From: JBCCSZ01 sp039199225
GTDB taxonomy: Bacteria; Bacteroidota; Bacteroidia; Chitinophagales; Saprospiraceae
DNA: 32,184 nucleotides
Direction of reading: 5' to 3'
Assembly: GCA_039199225.1 (NCBI GenBank)
Contig: JBCCSZ010000047.1
Coordinates: 1-32,184 of the forward strand
Both the position numbers and the translations under genes were made by a program. Shown here piece by piece: positions 16,258 through 23,944 of this stretch. Each line of letters begins with the position of its first letter. Position 1 is the first letter of the stretch. Below the pieces are notes generated by a model. It was not told where the DNA came from. It searched no databases and saw only the letters and a program-made list of their open reading frames with translations.

Positions 16258-18039
16258 ATGGAATTTCGGCGATTGTTCGAAATACTGTCTTTTCAAAACC
16301 AAATGTATCCTCAAAAGGTAGCCATCGCTTCCAAGGAAGGCAAGCGCTGGAAAAGCTACTCGACCGAGGAGGCATTGGAAGTCGTTCAGCAACTGAGCGC
16401 TGGCTTGCTGGACCTGGGCTTGAAAAAAGGTGATCGCGTCGGAATCATGAGTTACAACGGCAGTGCTGTCTGGAATCTCTTCGATCAGGCGCTACTACAA
16501 ATCGGAATGGTGGTTGTACCCATCCATGCGACCTGCAATCCTCGCGACCTAGCCTTCATATTGACCGATGCAGAAGTTAAGTGTTGCCTGGCATCTGATT
16601 TGTTACTCTGCGAAAAGCTAAAGGCTCAACAGACAAATGCCAAATCACTTCGACACATTTATTCCATTCAGGAAATAGCAGATTTTACCCATTGGAAAAG
16701 TCTTTTAAAGGTACCGATTGCCAAACATTTGGCTGTCTTTGAAACCATGCGGGCCGCCATCCATGAGGACGATCTTGCAACCATCATCTACACATCTGGT
16801 ACGACGGGCAATCCAAAGGGAGTGATGCTTTCGCACAAAAACATCATCAGCAATATCAAGGCGATCATTTCTTTGGCACCCGTCAATTGCGACAAGCGGG
16901 TCTTCAGCTTTTTGCCTCTGAGCCACGTTTTTGAGCGGATGGCTACCTACTTTTATATGGCTGTTGGTGCGTCGATCTATTATGCTGAGCGGCCTGAAAC
17001 AATTCTTTCGGACATGGCTACGGTCAAGCCCCACTACATGACCTCCGTGCCTCGATTCCTGGAAAAAATCTACAATGGCGTAGAGCAATCGTTTCGCCAA
17101 AAGAGCGCCTTGGTGCGCAAGGTTTTCCGCTGGGCCATTGACCTAGGGAAGCGCTATGAGGAGCGTCGGAACCAGCCCCCGCTGTATTGGCTGAAGCTCA
17201 AACTGGCCGATCTGCTGTTTTACCGCCGCTTGCGCGGCTTGCTCGGGGGGCGCTTGGAGGGTATTATCGTAGGGGCCGCTGCTCTGCCGCCCCACTTGGC
17301 GCGACTGTTTTGTGCTGCCGGGCTGGAAGTTCGGGAAGGTTATGGACTGACAGAAACTTCGCCGGTCCTCACTTTCAATCGATTTGAACCTGGTGGGGTG
17401 CGATTTGGAACGGTAGGTACGACGATTCCGGGGGTAGAACTGCGGATACACGAACCGGATGAAGAAGGAAATGGGGAGATTGTTGTCCGTGGCCCGAATG
17501 TCATGTTGGGTTACTATAAACGAAATGACCTGACGGAAGCCGTAAAAAATGAAGATGGTTGGTTTTACACGGGCGATGTTGGAAGGATTGTCTACAAGCG
17601 CTTTTTAAAAATCACGGATCGGAAAAAAGATATTTTCAAAACGACCAGTGGCAAATACGTCGCTCCACTTTATGTCGAAAACCACCTACGTCAATCTGCC
17701 TACATCGATCAATGCATGGTCATTGGCTTCAATCGGCCCTTTGTATCGGCGCTCATCATTCCGGATTTTATCCAATTGGAGCAGTGGTGTATTGAGCACG
17801 ATGTACACTGGACAGCTCCGCAGTACATGGTCCTCAATCCAAGGGTCGTACAGTTTTACGATGAGCTGGTTGTTCGGCTGAATCAAGACCTGAAGAAAAA
17901 TGAGCGTGTCCGAAAGTTTCTTCTCCTGCATGAAAATTGGACGGAAGAAAAAGGAGAACTGACCTTGACAGCCAAGTTGAGAAGGTCCAGTATTGTAGAA
18001 AATAATAAAAAAGCGATTGATGCTTTGTATCCCTCCTAA
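16258..18039 (+). CDS. Long-chain acyl-CoA synthetase (AMP-forming), copy 1
   Basis: A 593-residue ANL-superfamily ligase that activates fatty acids with ATP to acyl-AMP and then acyl-CoA, acting at the membrane. The P-loop-like A3 motif IIYTSGTTGNPKGVMLSH is at about residues 176-193; YGLTETSPV near 362, GWFYTGDVG near 433 and KITDRKKDIFKTTSGKYVAP near 451-470 are the A5, A7 and A8 motifs, with the hinge Asp in TDRKK. The final catalytic lysine region is LTAKLRRSSI near 575. It is a paralogue of the synthetase at 20278-22098, sharing the A3 motif almost residue for residue. It starts 206 bases after the YceI terminator and the DnaA-box-like cluster. Confidence 0.94.
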   Translation: MEFRRLFEILSFQNQMYPQKVAIASKEGKRWKSYSTEEALEVVQQLSAGLLDLGLKKGDRVGIMSYNGSAVWNLFDQALLQIGMVVVPIHATCNPRDLAFILTDAEVKCCLASDLLLCEKLKAQQTNAKSLRHIYSIQEIADFTHWKSLLKVPIAKHLAVFETMRAAIHEDDLATIIYTSGTTGNPKGVMLSHKNIISNIKAIISLAPVNCDKRVFSFLPLSHVFERMATYFYMAVGASIYYAERPETILSDMATVKPHYMTSVPRFLEKIYNGVEQSFRQKSALVRKVFRWAIDLGKRYEERRNQPPLYWLKLKLADLLFYRRLRGLLGGRLEGIIVGAAALPPHLARLFCAAGLEVREGYGLTETSPVLTFNRFEPGGVRFGTVGTTIPGVELRIHEPDEEGNGEIVVRGPNVMLGYYKRNDLTEAVKNEDGWFYTGDVGRIVYKRFLKITDRKKDIFKTTSGKYVAPLYVENHLRQSAYIDQCMVIGFNRPFVSALIIPDFIQLEQWCIEHDVHWTAPQYMVLNPRVVQFYDELVVRLNQDLKKNERVRKFLLLHENWTEEKGELTLTAKLRRSSIVENNKKAIDALYPS

Positions 18040-18061
18040 AGCCTCTGGTGAATAAAGTAAA

Positions 18062-18091
18062 AGGAGTCCGCACCAATCTGTGCGAACTCCT
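18062..18091. terminator. Hairpin between convergent genes
   Basis: AGGAGT (18062-18067) pairs with ACTCCT (18086-18091), and CGCAC with GTGCG inside, with one mismatched position and a six-base loop. It sits between the convergent acyl-CoA synthetase and M23 genes, 23 and 49 bases from their stops, and may end both transcripts. T-rich sequence follows only on the minus strand, and weakly. Confidence 0.55.
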
Positions 18092-18139
18092 GTGGGAAAA
18101 AATTACCTCCTGCGAATGAAGATTTTTTAATCCTTTGAT

Positions 18140-20077
18140 TTATTTTATCCAACTACCAGCGAAGGCTGCTTTGTTTTGGTATTCGTAGCCAGTAACCAGG
18201 TTGGTACAAAAGCCCTGGCCAGTCCACTTATTGAATTGCGTTTGGTAGCCACTACCGCTCAGATGGTGTTTGCTGGGGAAGTTCTTAAAGCTGGACTTTC
18301 CATACCAGATGGCTGAGAAGTATGGCTGCCCATTGTGTGTGTAGGCATTGAGATAAACCAGCTTCATGCCTTTGTCAGCCCAATGGGTAAATTGCTGTTG
18401 GTATTGGGCGGCAGTCAGGCTGCTCTTTAGCATCAAGCCATTGGTTTTCTTCTTCTCGTAGAAAGCGATGTAAGACTTTTTGCCACCGACAGATACGACC
18501 GACACATTCACCGGAACCCACCCATTTTTTGTCCAGCTGTCAAATTTTTGTTGGTGTTGCTTGGCAGAAATGCCGTGGTAGGCAGCCTGCACCGGTCCAG
18601 CTTTTTTGACAAATACAGCGGCGTACCGAACTTGGCCTTTAGAGATGTAGCTGTCTACCATTTGGAGGCGGTACTTCTTACCTTTTACCCACTTGTCAAA
18701 TTCTTTCTGATAGCTGCTGCCACTCAGGTTGTGGCGAGCAACCCAAGGCGTGCCATTTTTAGGCTTGAAGATGGCGTTGAAGTAGGTCTTTCCATTGACG
18801 TTGTAGCCATCGATCCATACGGGATAGTAGCCGGAAGAAGTGATCTTATTAAATTCTGTCTGATATTGAGCTGCAGAGATTCCATGGCGACTGAATTCCT
18901 TCCAACCAGATGGATACCAAGTAACTTTGCTATCAGAAGGCCAGATCAAGCAAGAAAGAGGCGGAATGGTTTTCTTGGCCAGCTTTACCCAAGGACCGTT
19001 GGGATTGGGCTTTGGCAGTTTGTTGGCAGCAATGATTTGTGCATTGTGGAAGTTCATAGGTCGGAAGGGCTTGCCGGATACATCTTTGTAAGCGTGCATG
19101 TGCAGGTGTGGGCCGGTAGAACTTCCAGAGTTACCAATTTTGGCCAAGTACTGTCCCTTTTTCACTTTTGCCCCTTTTTTCATCAGGCTCTTATTGAGAG
19201 AACCAGGGATGAAGTGTGCGTACAATACGACCTCATTGCCGTGCTTTACGTAGAAGTGGTTACCAGCACCGCTCCAATTGGCATATTTGTCTTTGTTGAT
19301 CTTCTTGGGTGGGTTGGGGTTTTCAATGTGGTTGTTTTTAAACCCAATGACGATGCCGTCCGCCATGGCGTAGACGGGTTTGCCATAAACTCTGAAGTGG
19401 TTGTTTTTCTTGCCGCTCTTACCAGGAAGTACATGGGTCCACTTAGAACCATCCCATGCCTTGGCAACGAGGTCGAGACCAAAAACCTGGCTACCACCAC
19501 CATGCAATCCATTGCTGGTCCAGTATTCATTGATGCGCAGATCCTTTACCTTGGCTGGAAAATCAAAGCTCAGAGCTGGATTGGCGTTTAGGTGGCCTTT
19601 CAGTTTTCGAGTCAATACAACAGGGGCATTGTATCCCTTGCAATATACTTTGATGGTCAAGGAAGTCGGAAAGGGTTGATTCAAGAAAACTACATCGCCT
19701 TTTTCGTGGTAATCACGGCTGTTTTGCCAACTGCGGGTAGCATTTGGTGGAATGGTGTCGACGTGGGTGTTGATGCCTCTGCCCAAGGTGGTAAAGGTTT
19801 TAATTTTGTTGCCATTGCTTTTGTAGAGAAATTGAATTTTCTGAACATTAAGCGTCTTTCCCGATCTGTTGCGAAGGTTGAGTTTGACGGAAAGCTGAGC
19901 GGTTGCTTTGCCAGTTTTTACGAAGGGTGCTACTCGTTGGTAGACGATGTAGTTTCCTTCCATCGGAACAATTTGGGTGATGTCAATCTTAGGTTTGACA
20001 ACATTCATTCTTACCTGTGCGGTGGATAGTTGAGCAATCATTAAGCTCAGTATGAGAAATAAAAAGTGCTTTTTCAT
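18140..20077 (-). CDS. Secreted M23-type protein with five C-terminal tandem repeats
   Basis: A 645-residue exported protein. Residues 1-20 are a signal peptide (cleavage near STAQ). Residues 30-165 are a beta-rich region without a recognised family. Residues 185-345 are an M23/LytM-like domain: GLDLVA with Asp202, PVYAMADGIVIG, LYAHF with His288, KVKKGQYLAKIGNSGSSTGP and HLHMH with His324 and His326. The histidine that normally stands four residues before the Asp is Val198, so the zinc site is incomplete or shifted (His192 is the nearest). Residues 380-645 hold five repeats of about 52 residues, each with an H-x-(I/L)-(S/T)-x-x-x-x-Q-x-x-F motif (starting near 398, 449, 501, 553 and 605) and a strand ending YFxAIF-like; they resemble bacterial tandem repeat domain 1. 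It is inverted between two acyl-CoA synthetases. Confidence 0.85.
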   Translation of the reverse strand: MKKHFLFLILSLMIAQLSTAQVRMNVVKPKIDITQIVPMEGNYIVYQRVAPFVKTGKATAQLSVKLNLRNRSGKTLNVQKIQFLYKSNGNKIKTFTTLGRGINTHVDTIPPNATRSWQNSRDYHEKGDVVFLNQPFPTSLTIKVYCKGYNAPVVLTRKLKGHLNANPALSFDFPAKVKDLRINEYWTSNGLHGGGSQVFGLDLVAKAWDGSKWTHVLPGKSGKKNNHFRVYGKPVYAMADGIVIGFKNNHIENPNPPKKINKDKYANWSGAGNHFYVKHGNEVVLYAHFIPGSLNKSLMKKGAKVKKGQYLAKIGNSGSSTGPHLHMHAYKDVSGKPFRPMNFHNAQIIAANKLPKPNPNGPWVKLAKKTIPPLSCLIWPSDSKVTWYPSGWKEFSRHGISAAQYQTEFNKITSSGYYPVWIDGYNVNGKTYFNAIFKPKNGTPWVARHNLSGSSYQKEFDKWVKGKKYRLQMVDSYISKGQVRYAAVFVKKAGPVQAAYHGISAKQHQQKFDSWTKNGWVPVNVSVVSVGGKKSYIAFYEKKKTNGLMLKSSLTAAQYQQQFTHWADKGMKLVYLNAYTHNGQPYFSAIWYGKSSFKNFPSKHHLSGSGYQTQFNKWTGQGFCTNLVTGYEYQNKAAFAGSWIK

Positions 20078-20277
20078 TTTTGATAAATTTGTGGTTTGTT
20101 GATTTTAAGGAATGTGTCGGTCACCAGTGGTCCCGTACCCAGCACGCGCAAAAAAAATTGAGTAGGCTCGGAAAAAATCCTTTTTTCCAACTATCTTAAC
20201 AGGGAAGCGTTATTTTAATGTATCCTTGCACAAAAGCAGGAAATTTTATTCTGTGTACTAGAAACACCGCACACAAT

Positions 20278-22098
20278 ATGGAAGTAACAAGAATGTTTGA
20301 TTGCCTGTATCACCAACAGGCAACCCACCCCCTCAACGAATCCTTCGGTTACAGAAAAGATGGAAAATGGGTTTATTTCAGTACGGACAAAATGATCGAG
20401 TTGACCAATAAGGCCAGCTGTGGATTATTGAATTTGGGATTGAAGGCAGGAGATAAAGTAGCACTCATCGCATACATCAATCGCCCGGAATGGATCATTA
20501 TGGATATGGCCATGCAACAGATCGGTGTGATCAGCGTACCAGTGTACCCCACCATCAGCCCGCGCGAATACGAATACATTTTCAACGATTCAGAAGTCAA
20601 ATATTGCTTTGTTGGTTCAGGTGATTTGCGGGATAAAGTGCTGAAGGCCAAAGCAAACATTTCTTCGCTGATTGATATATATACCTTCGATAAAAAAGAA
20701 GGGGTGAACTATTGGGAAGATATTTTCAGTACAGCCGAGCAAGAGCAGGTCGACGAGTTGTCCAAGGGCATTCGTGCAGAAGATTTGGCGACCATTATAT
20801 ACACATCCGGCACAACGGGCAATCCCAAGGGGGTTATGCTGTCGCATCAAAACATCATCAGCAATGTGCGCTCTGTGGAGTCGATCTTTCCGGTGAGCGC
20901 CGGAGATAAGGTCTTAAGCTTCCTGCCTCTGTGCCATATTTTTGAACGGACGGGTTCGTATGCCTACATGTACATCTGCGTCCGCGTCAACTACACCGGC
21001 ACCGATAACTTGGGAGGTCCTAGTGGTGATTTACAGGCTGTGAAGCCCCACTTTTTTACCACCGTTCCGAGGCTACTGGAAAAGGTCTACGAAAAGATTT
21101 ATACAACGGGCTCGGCTTTGACAGGCATTAAGCGCAGTCTGTTCTTTTGGGCGATGAGCTTGACGGATGACTATCAGTTTGATAAATCGGATGGTGGGCT
21201 GACAGCCTTGAAGAAAAGCATTGCTGACAAGCTGATTTTCAGTAAGTGGCGGGCTGCTTTGGGTGGAAACATCAAGGGGATTGTTTCGGGTGCTGCTGCT
21301 TGTCCGGAGAAAATCATTCGGGTGTTTTCAGCTGCTGGTATTCCGGTGCGAGAGGGGTATGGGCTGACGGAAACTTCCCCTGGCTTGGCCATCGGGCGTT
21401 TCTGGTCGGGTGGAGCTATACTAGGAGCTGTAGGGCCTGTTTTGGATGGCGTTGAGTTGAAGATTGATGCTTCTGAGGGCGATTATCGAGAAGGCGAAGG
21501 CGAGATTTTGGCCAAAGGACCCAATATTATGATGGGTTATTACAACAAGGAGGACAAAACGGCGGAGGTTACCAAGGAGATAGATGGGCAGAGGTGGTTT
21601 TGTACGGGCGATGTTGGCAAAATGATCAAAGGGCCGGGTGGACAGCATTTCCTGAAGATCACGGATCGCAAAAAAGAGTTACTGAAAACTTCCGGAGGAA
21701 AATACGTGGCGCCGGCTCCAATCGAAAATAAGCTCAAAGAGGATTTGATGATCGAACAGGTGATGGTGGTTGGAGAAAAGAAAAAATTTGTCTCGGCTTT
21801 GATCATCCCCTCTGAAGAAGCCTTGCAAAATTGGTGCAAGTCCAACAACGTTTCTTGGACAAACATGACCGATATACTAGAGAATCCCAAGGTGCAGGAA
21901 TGCTTTGAAAACATCGTTAAAAAATACAATCCGAACTTCAGCCACATCGAACAGATCAAGAAGTTCAAACTACTGTCTTGTGCCTGGGAGCCTACCAAAG
22001 CAGATGGTTCAGATGCAGAGTTGACACCTACGCTGAAACTGAAACGGCGAGTCATCACAGAAAAACATCGCGATGTGATTGCTGATATTTATACCTGA
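20278..22098 (+). CDS. Long-chain acyl-CoA synthetase (AMP-forming), copy 2
   Basis: A 606-residue fatty-acid:CoA ligase. The ATG at 20278 (MEVTRMFDCLYHQQ) is preferred over an in-frame ATG at 20218, because a near-consensus -7 box TATCCTTG lies at 20221-20228, downstream of that codon. Motifs are IIYTSGTTGNPKGVMLSH near residue 173, YGLTETSPGL near 360, WFCTGDVGKM near 440 and KITDRKKELLKTSGGKYVAP near 460-480, with LTPTLKLKRRVI at the end as the A10 lysine region. The C-terminal third is close to copy 1. The following gene starts 87 bases downstream across a long RNA hairpin. Confidence 0.94.
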   Translation: MEVTRMFDCLYHQQATHPLNESFGYRKDGKWVYFSTDKMIELTNKASCGLLNLGLKAGDKVALIAYINRPEWIIMDMAMQQIGVISVPVYPTISPREYEYIFNDSEVKYCFVGSGDLRDKVLKAKANISSLIDIYTFDKKEGVNYWEDIFSTAEQEQVDELSKGIRAEDLATIIYTSGTTGNPKGVMLSHQNIISNVRSVESIFPVSAGDKVLSFLPLCHIFERTGSYAYMYICVRVNYTGTDNLGGPSGDLQAVKPHFFTTVPRLLEKVYEKIYTTGSALTGIKRSLFFWAMSLTDDYQFDKSDGGLTALKKSIADKLIFSKWRAALGGNIKGIVSGAAACPEKIIRVFSAAGIPVREGYGLTETSPGLAIGRFWSGGAILGAVGPVLDGVELKIDASEGDYREGEGEILAKGPNIMMGYYNKEDKTAEVTKEIDGQRWFCTGDVGKMIKGPGGQHFLKITDRKKELLKTSGGKYVAPAPIENKLKEDLMIEQVMVVGEKKKFVSALIIPSEEALQNWCKSNNVSWTNMTDILENPKVQECFENIVKKYNPNFSHIEQIKKFKLLSCAWEPTKADGSDAELTPTLKLKRRVITEKHRDVIADIYT

Positions 22099-22111
22099 TT
22101 TTATGATAAAG

Positions 22112-22163
22112 TAAGTGCTTGGACAAAATTACGTTATCCTTATTTAATTTGTCTAGGCGCTTA
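22112..22163 (+). other. Long intergenic RNA hairpin
   Basis: Bases 22112-22127 can pair with 22148-22163 as 16 consecutive pairs in plus-strand RNA, three of them G-U, with a 20-base loop. It starts 14 bases after the acyl-CoA synthetase stop and ends 22 bases before the next start codon. There is no U-run, so it is not a standard terminator. The wobble pairs favour a plus-strand RNA role. Confidence 0.5.
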
Positions 22164-22185
22164 AAACAACAAAGAGTAAAAGAAA

Positions 22186-22563
22186 ATGAAAATTATTGTG
22201 AGCTGTAGGGTTTGCCAAGGGCAGATCAGGCTGAAGAATTCTGTCAACGATAGAGCAGAGCTATCGCAGGAGCTTGGAGATCAATTTGACTTAGAATGTA
22301 AAGAGTGTTCGAACGTAAAAAGGTATCACGTCAATGATGTAAGGGCGATAGAAAGTAAAGCGGTTGCCTTAATGGCATTTGGTGCCTTCTTTTTCGGAAC
22401 AGCAATTACTGGCTATCTTTTGAGGGATTATCTCTTTATGCCAAGCAATCCTTACAATGTTTTAGCAGTCGGAGGGCTGCTTTTGGTTCCATCTGCCGTT
22501 TACATGATTCTTATAAAACAAGAAGGCGACAACGTCAGCAGGTTTAACCGCTACAAGACATGA
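22186..22563 (+). CDS. Small zinc-ribbon membrane protein of unknown function
   Basis: A 125-residue protein. The N-terminal half carries two CxxC pairs (Cys7-Arg-Val-Cys10 and Cys38-Lys-Glu-Cys41), spaced like a zinc ribbon. The second half has two hydrophobic helices at about residues 58-78 (AVALMAFGAFFFGTAITGYL) and 90-110 (YNVLAVGGLLLVPSAVYMIL), giving a hairpin in the inner membrane with both termini on the same side. The tail is charged. No enzyme motif is visible. It may be read from the upstream acyl-CoA synthetase promoter through the hairpin or from its own unseen promoter. Confidence 0.75.
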   Translation: MKIIVSCRVCQGQIRLKNSVNDRAELSQELGDQFDLECKECSNVKRYHVNDVRAIESKAVALMAFGAFFFGTAITGYLLRDYLFMPSNPYNVLAVGGLLLVPSAVYMILIKQEGDNVSRFNRYKT

Positions 22564-22668
22564 AAAGGAAGAGAATGAAGAGGTCTACTGATTAATTGTC
22601 ACGTAGATTATGATAAGCATCCAGTAGATTGTAACTTTAGTTTCTACAAAACAAAAAACAAAAACTAG

Positions 22669-22696
22669 GAACTTCTCCATCTGGGGAAGTTCTTTT
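22669..22696 (+). terminator. Intrinsic terminator downstream of the zinc-ribbon gene
   Basis: GAACTTC (22669-22675) pairs with GAAGTTC (22686-22692), extended by CC/GG and one G-U pair to an ATCT loop, and is followed by TTTTGCTC. It lies 106 bases past the zinc-ribbon stop, so it ends either a long 3' untranslated region or a separate short transcript. Confidence 0.7.
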
Positions 22697-22953
22697 GCTC
22701 TCTCCCTTCATAAACCATTCAAGCATTCCAATTACCAATGGCCGATCGTTTCCTGTCTGAAATGGAGCGTAACATCTCGTAGATTGATCGTCTACTGTTT
22801 TGGTATGATCCGCTCGGCGGCAAGGCTGTTTAAATACATTAAAAAAAAACAATACGTATTTTGGGCTGATTAAAGGTGAATTAGTCTAAAAATTAACATT
22901 ATTTGGTGTGATTTTTGCACCTAATTTGTTGAGTTACTGAACTACTTATACCC

Positions 22954-22973
22954 GGAAGACTCATAGGTCTTCC
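22954..22973 (+). other. Leader hairpin upstream of the M48-like lipoprotein gene
   Basis: GGAAGAC (22954-22960) and GTCTTCC (22967-22973) form a perfect seven-pair stem with a TCATAG loop, ending 14 bases before the ATG and followed by an A-rich spacer. It could influence initiation or mRNA stability, or be a protein-binding site. Confidence 0.4.
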
Positions 22974-22987
22974 CAAAAAACAAAAAC

Positions 22988-23833
22988 ATGCGCCCCCCCG
23001 TATTTCCTACAACCACCTTGTTGGTGGCCATCCTTCTGATGTTTATTACTTCCTCTTGTCGGGAGGAATTACAGCCCGCCGTCAAACCCAGTGAATTTTC
23101 CAAACCCAGCAGAGAGCAACTTGGTGATCGCATCCGCATCGCCATTGCACAAAACCCCGAAGGTTATCCTGTTCTTCCGAAAATTCCGCCCTACAACTCG
23201 ACGGTTTATTGGTATATTCAAACCCTCTATAATCAACTTAATAGTGAGATTCGCGCTGATCGAAATTCGCCCATCAACAATCGTTGGACGACCGCTCGGA
23301 GCTGGGAGATCACAGTATTGGACACTTCCGAAGTCAATGCTTTCATCATTCCAGGTGGGCATTTGTACATCACGACCGGGATGCTGCGCAAAATGGAAAA
23401 GGAGTACGAGTTGTACTATGTACTGGCATTCGAACTCAGCTTTATGCAGGAAAAGTTTCTAATCAATCACCTCTTTTCAGAATATACTACGACGACCATT
23501 TCAGAATTGGCCGCTTCAGGCCGCGCCGCAGAAGACCTGAGCATCGACAAATTGGCTGAAGCCGTAACCAACCTTTTCATAGAGCCAGAAACCGTTCGCA
23601 CCTTGGATGAAAAAGCTGCCCGACTGATTTGTCAAACCTCTGCCATGGATCGGACGGGCATCATCCCATTGCTGAATGATACAGATGCGGACGTACCCTG
23701 GCTGATCAATCGAAGCAATTACAGCGGCCGGGCAGAATATGTCCGAAACAGCATCACCATCCTGGATGCCAATTGCGGTTCCTTTCGTTCCAATGGTGGA
23801 TTTAAAGAATATGTTCTAGATGTCTTGCAATAA
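22988..23833 (+). CDS. M48-like lipoprotein with destroyed HExxH motif
   Basis: A 281-residue lipoprotein: the signal peptide ends at TSSC with Cys24. Residues 105-165 follow the M48 peptidase core closely: EVNAFIIPGGHLYITTGML (split here by position, 115-133) and then EYELYYVLAFELSFMQEKF. In active M48 enzymes this last segment reads AHExxH; here it is Phe148-Glu-Leu-Ser-Phe152, so both zinc histidines are gone. The third-ligand segment ExxAD appears as Glu208-Lys-Ala-Ala-Arg. The protein is therefore probably a non-catalytic M48 relative, perhaps a binding or scaffold protein (inference). The frame is intact, so this is not a fresh pseudogene. It converges with the G8 protein gene. Confidence 0.72.
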   Translation: MRPPVFPTTTLLVAILLMFITSSCREELQPAVKPSEFSKPSREQLGDRIRIAIAQNPEGYPVLPKIPPYNSTVYWYIQTLYNQLNSEIRADRNSPINNRWTTARSWEITVLDTSEVNAFIIPGGHLYITTGMLRKMEKEYELYYVLAFELSFMQEKFLINHLFSEYTTTTISELAASGRAAEDLSIDKLAEAVTNLFIEPETVRTLDEKAARLICQTSAMDRTGIIPLLNDTDADVPWLINRSNYSGRAEYVRNSITILDANCGSFRSNGGFKEYVLDVLQ

Positions 23834-23910
23834 AAAAATAGCAGCGAACAAGAAGTATAGTTCTCTCATAAATGAAAACAGCGCCTGCTAATAACTTCTG
23901 TCCACTGCTA
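23832..23910 (-). terminator. Terminator of the G8 protein gene
   Basis: On the minus strand TAGCAG and ACAGAAGT (23910-23894) pair with ACTTCTTGT and CTGCTA (23856-23839), with one bulge and a loop of about 37 bases; an alternative shorter partner is at 23882-23890. Seven T follow at once (plus-strand A run 23832-23838). It lies 35 bases past the G8 gene stop, between convergent genes. Confidence 0.55.
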
Positions 23911-23944
23911 TCAAACTATTGTTTTACCATAAACATCTTTTCTA

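Larger units (their letters stand above)
22564..22987. other. Intergenic region with repeated GTAGA/TCTAC elements
   Basis: A 424-base gap with no convincing gene. GTAGA or its complement TCTAC occurs six times between 22584 and 22795, arranged as three inverted pairs (22584/22603, 22624/22643, 22779/22791), and GTAGATT occurs three times. An intrinsic terminator lies at 22669-22696, a palindrome AATACGTATT near 22852, and a hairpin at 22954-22973 just before the next gene. Confidence 0.5.

Noticed and set aside
18548..19591. A 347-codon open frame antisense to the M23-type gene
   Set aside because: It lies wholly inside the M23 gene on the opposite strand, has no domain or export signal, and the M23 frame shows clear motifs and repeats.
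20218..20277. Twenty-codon upstream extension of the second acyl-CoA synthetase
   Set aside because: A near-consensus -7 box lies at 20221-20228, downstream of the ATG at 20218, and the residues lack family similarity.
22637..22852. A 71-codon minus-strand frame in the gap after the zinc-ribbon gene
   Set aside because: It overlaps a plus-strand terminator and inverted repeats, and the protein has no recognisable features.
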